Origin: Dendrocalamus latiflorus
Taxonomy: Eukaryota > Streptophyta > Magnoliopsida > Poales > Poaceae
Length of the DNA: 64,000 nt
Direction: 5' to 3'
NCBI GenBank assembly: GCA_017311315.1
Contig: CM029660.1
Coordinates: 10,981,129 to 11,045,128 of the forward strand
The notes below the pieces were generated by a model that was given only the letters and a program-made list of their open reading frames with translations, ran no database searches and had not been told where the DNA came from. Position numbers and translations under genes: made by a program. Numbering within the stretch: the stretch's first letter is position 1; every line of letters starts with the position of its first letter. Shown here piece by piece: positions 1 through 9,709 of this stretch.

Positions 1-3000
1 ATCTGAAAAGTTGTTGCCTCACTCAATGAGTCATCAATAGTTTGATCCCTTTCTATGAGTCCTCTCTTCTCGCATGTTTCTCTGAAAGTAGGGTACGTGA
101 TTCCAGCAACTGTCCTTAAATTCTCAAATGAGGTTGCACCTCGTACATGATTTAAAAGCACTCTCAAGAAATATCTTTCTCCTTCAGCCAGGTGTGCATA
201 CACAATACGCCCCACCTGTCCCCTCTGCTTTCTTCTATGCCACGCCTTCTTACCACTAATCCACCGGTAGTGTTCTGGGATCTCTCTATACAAAAATTTC
301 CTTGCATAACTATCAGCACGGTTCAATGTGAAGTATTCTGTGAGTGTCGTCATAGTTGTAGATGGCTTTTTGACAACATCGTTGAGATTTTCTGTCTCCT
401 CAATAATAACAGACTGCATATTAGGTAGATGACACTGGAGCTGTAAAACAGATGGACAAACTCCAAAAAGGTGGAAGCCGAAAATCCTATGTACAGCTTC
501 CGGGGGTGATATGTATCTTGCATCCCTGTACTGACGGATCTCATTGATTACTCCAGCAGGATCAATAGAGAATGCTGCACGGTCATGGCCTTTGTGTACA
601 TACTTAAACAAGTACTTACAAGCTTTGATGCTTGAGCAAGCTTCAACATTTATGTGGCAATTATATGTCATAAGCAGCCCAGGATTGTATGGAACCACCC
701 ACCTATTGTCCAACTCGGCACCTCTTACTTTCACACGCCGTCCATCATCCCTCCTCCTATACAAAGGATATGAATCTTTGCCTTGCTGTGTTGCTGCACA
801 AAACTGTCTAGGATAGCGAAAGCGACATTCTCCATTAACCATACAAGCACACTTTCTATTCAAGACCCCACATGGGCCATGCAGCATATGCTTGATGACC
901 AGGCTATGCAACACAGGGTATTTATCCTTGTCTGGTAGCTCTGCAGAGATGACTTTGTCATAAGCATCTGGGGTTGTTAAGTTACTGCCTTTCTTCATAA
1001 TCAGTAGGATGTGTTCATGTGGAAGTCCCCTCTTCTGGAATTCAGTGACATGGACATATGCTGCCACCTCTCCAAAATATTTTTTCTTGATCAATAAATC
1101 TTTTAAGGACCGCAGCTTGGCCCTGTATACTCTTGAAACCAGGTCTGGCCTATCTTGTGGTTTTTGGCCAGGCTCAAGATTTTGAGTAATCTCCTCCCAG
1201 TACGGATTGCAAGTCATGGTGATGAAGTAATCTGGTTTCCCAAAACGCTGGAATATAGCCATTGCATTAAGAAATCACTGCATCATGTCACGATCGCCAC
1301 CAGGGAAACTACGAGGTAGCACTATTCTCTTGCCAACCTCTGAAGCCCTTGTCTCTCTAGCAGAAATTACATCAACCAAACCCTACGTGAAAATTAAAAA
1401 TTTACAGCATGGATGATTAATTAGTGTATATTGATTAGGCTTGAATTGTTGTGACACAATATTTTGCAATAATACAACATTGCATAACTCACCTGATATA
1501 GTTCCGCGCGTATGAGTTTTTGGTTACCAGGGTTAGAATACCAATCAAGCCTCATAGACTCGATCTTTATGTACATGTCAACGGCCCATTGTTGGAAAAG
1601 TTGTCCCCCAAATAGCAATATGTTAAAAAGCCCCTCTCTAACTTGCATCAAAAAACAATAGTACTCTCTTGCTGTCACAAATCTTCCAGATTGTCTTTCT
1701 TCCACCATGGTACTCATGTATTCACCTTGTTGTACGTCCGCGTCATCCTCACCATGCTCTGTCTCAAATGGAAATTATATATTAGTATGTACCCATGCGT
1801 TTTATTAAGGCATTGGAAATTAAATCATGTTCGGTACCTGTTGGATATGTCGGATCTGTTGCATCTGTTGGATCAACAGAGGTGTGTCCTTCCATATCAG
1901 TGACTATATCATTGTACGGCATAAATTTATTCCAGCCAGTTTCTCCCTTAGGGTAAAATATCGGATATGCCAATGGATCATAACATCCATGATATGCTTT
2001 GATATAGCGCGGGCAATCCCCTCTGGCATACACAAGCACACTCCTATCAAAACATCTTTGGGGATCATTGCCATCTAACCAGATAGCCGCCACTTGTGAC
2101 GCCGTGGGTGCATTGTACCTTGTTTTCAGCAAAGAAATATATGTATAAAATCAATCATTGATTTATTATTAGTAAAAAAATCAAATTTATTTGTAGAATA
2201 AAAATATTTTGCAATACATAAACATATCCCTGAACATGTGTACCTTCGTTGGTCTGGCGTGACATTAGTATTGAGTTCAATTACATAGTCATCAAGATTT
2301 GGAATAGCTCCAACTCTGTTAAAGGTCTGTACATATGGGTTGCCTTCCATTATTCGCAGCACAGTTCTGATAAGATTGATATCTAGGTCAGGCGATCTCT
2401 GTACTCTGTGCGCCAAACTGTCATCCTCCGTATCATAAAAGTAGAGTTGCAAATGGCGAGGTCCTTTAGAACCTGGAACCAACTGGTCCAGGCGATGGTA
2501 CAAGGCCCCATGCACACGAAATGTATATATACCAGTCCCTGCCGCGGTGGCAACTCGTCGATCTAAGGTTACTCCAAGGCTCGTGAAAGAGAAATGAGCG
2601 TTGAAGTACCGAATATTTTGCCTGAAATATTTTGCATCATTATCTACCTGACTTGTGAATAACCTTTTTAATTCAGTAGGCACCTGTGGAACATGTACTT
2701 TTATCTTTCCTTTTCTGCAACAGAATCCAGGTGGTTCATATTGAAATCTCATTGCTGCACAGTACAAGCAGTTAGGCACCTTTCTCAACACATGGTGCCT
2801 ATCAGGCACATTTTGGTAGACATAATCATAAGGATCTTCATTGGTATTGAAATCAACACCATTGACACTGACACGATAGGACTCGAAGGCACCATCTGTT
2901 ATGAAAGCAAGCACTGGCCGTCATTACACAACATTAATAAGCGAAACACCTGTGATGACACACAAAATAAAGTTACCTTCACCAACGTACTGCCTAGTCT

Positions 3001-3995
3001 CATCGTCATCAAGAAGATCATCAATATCCAAGGAATGAGGTGCCTCCAGATGTTCCTCTGCATGATGTTTGCTCGAACATTAGGAATAGAACACACCGAC
3101 TGACTGTGTTATTAAAATAAAATAAACAAAGAAAAAGAATACACCTTCATCAGATTGATTGTTTATAGGTTCGAACAAGGCACTATCATATTCTATATCA
3201 TTCTGTCCTATATGCAATGTTTCCTTCACCAAGACACCGACTGACTGTATTCTCATCTTTTTTTTGTAGTCCCTATTTCTCTGCAACATTTTTTCCTTGT
3301 TGTGCTCATCCATATTGTTGTACCTCTCTCTTTCTGCAAGGACCCTTTGCCTATTTGAGCTGCTAACTGGTCACCATTGGGTGGAAAACATTGGCATGGT
3401 CAGATGATCTATTCTATTATACATATAGTACAACATGCTACTATTGCTTGCACAAATTAAAAAAAAATACAAGGATGGCACCTGGAGTTGCCGCACTTGC
3501 ATTCAACAGAGTGTGGCTTGACAGGTTGTTGGGCACACAAGAAGTATCATAGGTCGGTTGTCTTCTCCGGACATAATTATAATTTCTATGTAGCCAATCC
3601 GTGTTGTTATCCGGACAGACATTTTCCTTGTCCTCATCGTTTGATGCTCGGAGAATACTTGAACACGCTCCATATGGTGCTTGTTGACCAATCATGGAGC
3701 AGGATGAAACATTAATTTTTCATTGTCCGGACATAATTATTATTGCTTAATAAAGAGTAACAATTCAAATAACAAAGGAACCATTATTAAATAATAAATA
3801 AGCAATACCATGATCAGGTCCTATAGTATGTGTTGATGATTCTGTCCTCTTCAATACTCGTTGTTCCCGGCGCCTTTTATTCCTTTCTTCTCTTTGCTCG
3901 GTGCATTCCTCAGCCTTTATCCTTGCTCGGTATTCTCGTTTTTTTTCTATTCCTCTCTTCCCTCTTTCGCTCGGCCTCATCCACAGGTGCTGCAA
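1..3995 (-). pseudogene. Helitron Rep/helicase (transposase) N-terminal half, decayed, runs off left edge
   Basis: This is the rolling-circle transposase of a Helitron, read right to left; the helicase half would lie beyond base 1. Exon pieces joined by plausible GT-AG introns are visible at about 3811-3995, 3500-3700, 3145-3340, 2980-3080, 2245-2910, 1845-2127, 1495-1760 and below 1381. Recognisable parts are a basic N-terminus, a finger with C-x2-C then a CC pair (about 2700-2775), a DQRR/YNAPTASQVAAIW block spanning an intron (about 2110-2250), the HUH motif GLPHEHILL (about 1005-1030) and the two-tyrosine motif KYLFKYVHKGHD (about 585-630). An in-frame TGA at 1275-1277 just before the CNPYWEEI block breaks the frame. 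Motif order and spacing match plant Helitron Rep proteins. The family call is firm; the exact exons are approximate. Neither Helitron terminus was identified. Confidence 0.88.
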
Positions 3996-5239
3996 GTGAT
4001 TTTAAAACTGAGAAGGTTATAAAAATATCGAAAGCAATTCCGTCACAGCCGAGGAAGCGCTCATACCTGTGTTGTTGTTTGTTATATCGCGTAAAGCAGT
4101 GCGATCTGCTTTCTGGTTTGACATGTCCTTTTTTTTATTTAACCAGCCAACAACATGCAAAACCAACCTGAGGAAGATGCAATCACCAATGTTTAAAATC
4201 GCAACAGTTTTAAATTATCATTTACATCTCCCCACCCCCATCACAACCCACTCAAAGTTGAGGTCCTAAAAGAGGGCATATAGAGAATTCATAGTAACCA
4301 ACCAAAAAGAATTCTGAATGCAGAGCATGACATATTTGTTTCATAAAATAATATATGAACCAGTTAACTTACTGGTGCAAAAAAATGTGTCTTACTTGGT
4401 ATCAGCAATTGGAATGGTCAACATCAAGAGTGCAATCACAAGGATATACTTTCAAATATAGAAACTAACCTGGTTCACAACTCCGCATTTTTGGCATCTC
4501 CTTCATTAGAAATTTTATTTTAAAGCGGTACTACGAAGATATTCATTCTATCAGACAAGGAGTGACAATAAGCTTTTAAGTGGATAAAGCGACACTACAA
4601 AGTTATTCACTCAGAAATGATGTGGCTCAGAAGCTTTTTAGTGTACTAATTAGCACATCAATCCACAAGCAATTATTAATTGTTTAAACAGAGTATTACA
4701 AAACATGAACAGCACAAGCACCTCAGAGCAGTTATGGAAAAACAACCACAATCAGCAAAACAAGAAAGCATTACCAACCAAAATGCATTGAATTCCTGCT
4801 TGGAATTTGGAAAGAACCAAATCTAATAGAGTATCTTGTCAGTGATTTATCTGAATTGATTGAAATGGGAAACCCATGTTTTTTTCCATTCGTCTTGGTT
4901 TTGGTCCAAACAGAGGGTTTCAATTTCTAATCATGCTCAACTCAAAACAAGTGCATAACATGCATAATTGATTACCCTTTGTTCCAGTGAAATAGTGAAT
5001 CTAAAGGCATAACATGCATAATTGATTACCCTTTGTTCCAGAACAGACAATCAAATACTATCAAAAAAACTGGCGTCATCATCATCAATGATGGAAAGCC
5101 TCTAAAATCTGTTGTTTCTATCTATGTAGATTATTAATATGGCACTTTTTTGCCTGGTCTCATCTTCCAAATCATCAGATTGATCCAAACGTAAATGAAG
5201 AAATGGATTAGCTGTGGTGAAAAGAGATGAATTAGAGTT
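3996..5239. other. AT-rich stretch without a gene
   Basis: No coding signal is supportable here. A short direct duplication, gcataacatgcataattgat, occurs near 4953 and 5007. The stretch lies between the Helitron transposase and the kelch fragment and may belong to the same Helitron, but no Helitron 5' TC end or 3' hairpin-CTRR end could be fixed. Confidence 0.5.
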
Positions 5240-5284
5240 CAAGGATTACAAGATACTGCTGCACCTCTGCTGATGCCAACTAAA

Positions 5285-5745
5285 TCAGATACCAGGACGA
5301 AGGCAGAAATCCTTGATGAAGGATGAGTTGAGCTCAATCATACCCCCAATAGAAGTTCTTGGGCCACCAATGACGATCAGCCTCTCGCCACATGCCCTAA
5401 ATGCTCGCTGTAATCAGCAGCATACAACTCATTCTTCACAACCGCAATAAGTGGGGGTGAGCCGCTCACTCCATTGAGACCCTCAGACATCTTCTCAATC
5501 ACCCTCCAAGACTGGCTCTGCATGTCATACTCCTCTCCACAGGTCAAGACCTTGTTGTTATTGGTCACACCGCCTATGACATAGAACTTGCCATCCATGA
5601 AGACAATGTGTGTCATTCCAAACACGAGCAGCTCGGTGCCCACAGCCAGCGACTCCTTGTCGGAGCACATAAAGCACTCGTCTGGAGGCATCTTGGGCAC
5701 GGAGATCCAGCGCTCACGGTATGGGTCATAAGCATCCCACTCTAA
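5285..5745 (-). pseudogene. F-box/kelch-repeat (SKIP11-like) gene fragment
   Basis: Reading leftward the frame gives EWDAYDPYRERWISVPKMPP, then CFMCSDKESLAVGTELLVFG, then MDGKFYVIGG, LLTCGEEYD-like and NELYAADYS blocks. These are characteristic of plant F-box/kelch proteins of the SKIP11 group, which act as substrate receptors of SCF ubiquitin ligases. In family members roughly 80 residues separate the GTELLVFG and MDGKFYVIGG blocks; here they are almost adjacent, so an internal piece is missing. Near 5377-5395 the frame shifts, and the following ACGERLIVIGGPR block continues in another frame. There is no F-box, start codon or complete propeller. It sits on the same strand as the Helitron transposase and the ferrochelatase fragment, which suggests captured gene pieces. 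Confidence 0.8.
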
Positions 5746-6737
5746 AACATTGCAAGAGAAGTACACCCAAAGCTCAATTAAAAAAATGAGATGTATATTT
5801 TGCTTAATAAACAAACAGGTAGCCAAGAATATATATAGCTCATATAGATTATTAATGCATAAAGTATGACAGGCCACAAATAACGTCCTACATGTGTGCC
5901 CGTGCTAACGCTACGGTAAAATACAAAATAAGATAAAATTTGTAAAAAATAAAACGAACAATCAGATTCATTAAGATTCACATCACATATATTGTATAAC
6001 CAAATATTTGTGTCACAAAATGAATGCCACATAAATACGTATCCAGCATTTTATCCTTTCATCCTACTCTTCTTACAATCCCAAACAATATAAACTTAGA
6101 AGAGTTGCATGCAATCAACCGACCTACAGTATCATTTCAGCAAATGCGCCATGATTTAAATTTAATGATATACTTTCTATATCAGTAGTTTAGCACATAA
6201 ATTAGCTAACAGTACATTCTCATAAAAATAGGTACAATTAAATGATTGTAATTTCTCTATTGCAGCATGCTCGTACTATTATTTGGGTGATTACTACATC
6301 AAAATATTGATGTGTAAAATAGTTGCAGCTTCCTCTTTACAGATCATTTCTTAGGAGCATGTGTAAAATATAAAATTTTGTAAAAAAAGTGTAATATATA
6401 GAAGTTGAATCAATCTGCACTCTTTAGTAAGAAATCATAATTATATTCCTAATTTCCACCCAACTTGATTAGAAATACTTCCAGGTGATGATTATGGTGT
6501 CATCTAAAAGGGGAGCAATGCTTATGCTAAGATTTTCAAGATACAGATATATGTAATGACAAATTTTAATCAGAGGCAGGTATCAGAAAAAAATGTCAAA
6601 CAACAACCCTAAGGAAATTTCTACATGAAAGAAACGGTACAACTGACTGAATGGCTATGTTGCAAGTTTGCAACTTGTACATGTGAAAGCTGTAGAATAA
6701 AACCAGAAGCAAGAGAATAAGAAGGGAATGAGCAGAC
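5746..6737. other. AT-rich spacer without a gene
   Basis: I see no coding signal. It separates the kelch fragment from the ferrochelatase exons and may include intron sequence carried along with them. Confidence 0.45.
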
Positions 6738-7051
6738 CTCTTCAGGATTGAAAAAAATTGATAGCTCTTTCTCAACTAAGTCAGCAATTGATTTCACATA
6801 GCCATCACGTTGGCACCATGATTCAATAATGGAAATTGGCAAGCCAGCAAAAATATGAATCTTCCCTACAACGATACTGTCATATTAGAATTTCAGGTTC
6901 TACAGCCTCTGAAAGATGAGATGTCATATGAGAAGGCAGCTGCGTACTTGACAATGTTTTGTAGAACACAGATGCTTGACCCACTTGTTGATATGGAATA
7001 CTGAGGGTAAAGTGGAAGAACAACCAGCTTCGTAATCTTATCCTTCTTAAT
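6738..7051 (-). pseudogene. Ferrochelatase gene fragment, two exons
   Basis: Two consecutive exons of a plant ferrochelatase, the enzyme that inserts iron into protoporphyrin IX to make heme. Exon A (7051 down to 6948, acceptor TGACAG) reads [20 protein letters not shown]. Exon B (6865 down to 6738, acceptor TTGTAG, donor GAG|GTCTGC) reads [18 protein letters not shown] followed by IADLVEKEL. Exon A ends in phase 2 at CAA|GTACGC and exon B starts with G, so the original junction codon is restored. Exon B carries one extra T in its T-run just before the GLPIS block, which shifts the frame. No other ferrochelatase exon is visible. Only about 77 codons of a protein usually near 400-500 residues are present, so this is a fragment, probably transposon-captured. 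Confidence 0.85.
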
Positions 7052-7147
7052 CTGTCATCAATTGAAAACAGTAGAAAACCATTTATCATTAGTTAGAATC
7101 AAGTGGACAAAAATAAAGTTCAATAGAAATGACCATGCAAATGCAAT

Positions 7148-7768
7148 ATACGGGGGAGGCGGTGGAGGCGGCGCCCTTCGGGGGAGGCGGGGGAGACGGG
7201 GGAGACGGCGGCCTTCGGGGGAGACGGGGGAGGCGGGGGAGACGGGGGAGGCGGCGGCCTTCGGGGGAGACGGCGGAGGCGGTGGAGGCGGCGCCCTTCG
7301 GGGGAGGCGGGGGAGGCGGCGCCCTTCGGGGGAGACGGGGGAGGCGGTGGAGGCGGCGCCCTTCGGGGGAGGCGGGGGAGACGGGGGAGACGGCGGCCTT
7401 CGAGGGAGACGGGGGAGGCAGTGGAGGCACCGCCCTTCGGGGGAGGCGGGGGAGACGGGGGAGGCGGCGCCCTTCGGGGGAGACGGGGGAGGCGAGACGG
7501 GGGAGGCGGGGGAGACGGGGGAGGCGGCGGCCTTCGGGGGAGACGGCGGAGGCGGTGGAGGCGGCGCCCTTCGGGGGAGGCGGGGGAGACGGGGGAGACG
7601 GCGGCCTTCGAGGGAGACGGGGGAGGCGGTGGAGGCGCCGCCCTTCGGGGGAGGCGGGGGAGACGGGGGAGGCGGCGCCCTTCGGGGGAGACGGGGGAGG
7701 CGAGGGAGACGGGGGAGGCGGCGGCCTTCGGGAAGACGGCGGAGGCGGCGCCCTTCGGGGGAGGAACG
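7148..7768 (+). repeat. G-rich minisatellite with CCTTCGG punctuation
   Basis: About 620 bases are built from GGGGGAGACGG, GGGGGAGGCGG and GGTGGAGGCGG modules, punctuated by GGCGGCCTTCGG or GGCGCCCTTCGG. Module lengths are mostly multiples of three, so all frames stay open on both strands, giving Gly/Arg-rich or Pro/Ser-rich nonsense reading frames. Runs of four to six G spaced by short loops make the plus strand a strong candidate for G-quadruplex formation. The array starts abruptly about 100 bases upstream (on the minus strand) of the ferrochelatase exons. Confidence 0.9.
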
Positions 7769-7859
7769 ATCAGAACATCTGCGTCTGGAAAAGAAGACGA
7801 TCATCTGCATGCAGCTGCGAGCGTCAGGGGAGGCGGTAGGGTACTGCAGATCCATTAAA

Positions 7860-8275
7860 GGATGACCATCGGATATGGTTGGGTAAGGAGAGAGAATAGA
7901 GGAGAGTTAATCTGGTGCGCACGTTTTTATGATGGTGTATTTCTGGGTGCATATTGTGGTGTGGACGTAGTTAAGATCATGACTGTGGAGCAGGTAATTG
8001 TTGGGTGGATGTAAAATAATTTGAACTGGTGGATTATTAGTTTAGATAGATTCTTTACCGTATTCCAACACGTGCTCACGTTTTGGCCTGGCCTCGTGGA
8101 TTTGGTTCAACCGAACCAAACCACTCAGGCTCAGACGCCTTTCCTGCATAGGTGCACCTTGAATAGTACAATTCTAAAAATGTAGGAATAGAAAATATAT
8201 AAATAGAATAGGAATGAATGCGCAAAACAAAGGATTAGAACACATAAGAATTTTATAGGATTGAGTGGTTGGAAC
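7860..8275. other. Intergenic, no gene
   Basis: No coding or RNA signal recognised between the G-rich array and the duplicated MITE-like unit. Confidence 0.5.
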
Positions 8276-8279
8276 ACCG

Positions 8280-8710
8280 GAATAGGGAACACACAAGAAT
8301 TTACTTCCATCCTATGTGTAGCAACAAAAAGAGGTTTTGGTAGAAATTATTTTCCTATGGTTTTCCTTTCGAATAATAGGGATAGAGAATTTTCCTGCGT
8401 TTACCTTCGCTCCGTTCCTGTGAATCAAATAGATGAACAGTTGCTATTCATATAGAATCCCTATTACTGCATTTTGCCTATGAATCAAAGAGGGAAAACG
8501 CAGGAATTTACTTCGATCCTATGGGTAGGGGAAAAAAGGTTTAGGTGGACGTCACTTTTCCTATGATTTTCCTTTGGAATCACAGGGAAAGGAAATTTTT
8601 CTACGTTTTCCTTTCCTCCATCCCTATGAATTAAAATAGATGAACCGTTGCTATTTCCGTGGAATTCGTATTTCTCAATTTTTTCCCTACAAATCAACGA
8701 GGCCCTAACC
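8280..8710. repeat. Tandemly duplicated MITE-like unit
   Basis: Two consecutive copies of a roughly 210-base unit (about 8280-8485 and 8489-8708) share blocks such as GAATTTACTTC-ATCCTATG, TTTTCCTATG-TTTTCCTTT and AAATAGATGAAC-GTTGCTATT, at about 80 percent identity by eye. The end AATCAACGAGGCCCTAA resembles the termini of common grass MITEs, but matching terminal inverted repeats and target duplications were not established. Confidence 0.5.
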
Positions 8711-8719
8711 TGATATCCT

Positions 8720-9239
8720 AGCACCCAGCTCATTCACCTGCTAGCTGCTGCTGTTTTTTTTTTCCTTTTTTTCCCCTCGAAGAGCTGCTGTTGTTTCTTG
8801 GCCGCACTAGCACTGGCCGCCAACGCGATGGGATTGTTAGGAAATCTAGATCTGAACCTACAAGTTTAGTCTATTATGATCACTCTTCACTTAATCTACA
8901 AATAAAAATCTTTATTATCATCATTTGTATCTTTTGAGAAAGAAAAACAATAAAGAAGAAGGAGCCTTTCATCTCTCTGAGTTTAATTCTTGCATTATTC
9001 TATGAATATCCTGTGTTTGATTCATTTATTTTGGTATAGAAGAAATCGATTGGATTCGTCATTACTCCTCAACAGGATTACCCTTTTTTTTGGTCTTTCA
9101 AAAAGATTACCCGTTTTTAGTTTTTTTGAGAGGGAGGTTACACAGGAAGCTAATTACGTTAGTTCGAGTGGGCCTTACTCGGGTTCCCTTGACTGTGATA
9201 CGGCCCAATTCATAACCCATTGCGGTCGTATTCCGAACG
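8720..9239. other. Upstream region of the CSB gene
   Basis: No gene is seen. It includes a T-rich run at about 8754-8775 and leads into the GC-rich 5' leader of the repair gene. No clear TATA box was found close to the leader, so the promoter is probably within about 9000-9240. Confidence 0.4.
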
Positions 9240-9467
9240 CGTAGCACAAGCATCGCGACTTCGTCTCGCGATCCCCTCCTCCCCTTGGGTCCTGACTCCT
9301 GCCGCTCCGCCGTCTTCTTCCTGCTCCCGGCGGCCGCTGCCGCCCGGCAAGGCCGTCGCCGTCTACATCCGGCCGGCGGCCAACGCCCCTTCTCCTTCCT
9401 CGGCGCGCTCGGCCCCGCGCGCCTCCCGCCCCCGGAGGGAGGCCGGCGACGACGACGCGGAGCCCCG
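9240..9467 (+). other. Probable non-coding first exon (5' UTR) of CSB
   Basis: A GC-rich, CT-rich leader ends at CCCCG|GTAGGTG, a good splice donor (GT at 9468-9469). The CSB start codon lies at 9710, so a 5'-UTR intron is inferred. Two candidate acceptors exist (CCATCCAG near 9577 and AATAGCAG ending at 9623) and I cannot choose between them. The transcription start is not determined. Confidence 0.5.
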
Positions 9468-9709
9468 GTAGGTGTCGAGCCCTATCTTGCTTCGGATCGG
9501 TCAAATAGTTTCTGTTCTGCTCCTATCTTTGCTGTGGGCAACCTAATCGAAATCTGTTCCTCTCCAATCCATCCAGTTTCCCGCGGATTCTTCTGCTGCG
9601 TGTTGGGGTACTGCCAATAGCAGTTTATTCTCGAAATCTCGCACGGTGTGTCCACCCCTGGGTGCCTGCGTTGCTTCTTGGTGAATAACCAAGTCTTGTT
9701 GCTGATCCC

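Noticed and set aside
7058..7865. Overlapping reading frames of 236-267 residues on both strands
   Set aside because: They arise from the G-rich minisatellite with units in multiples of three. Composition is almost only Gly/Arg or Pro/Ser and there is no conserved domain.
4000..7900. Helitron terminal TC and CTRR ends
   Set aside because: Several TC and CTRR strings exist, but none pairs with a convincing 3' hairpin, so no boundary is given.
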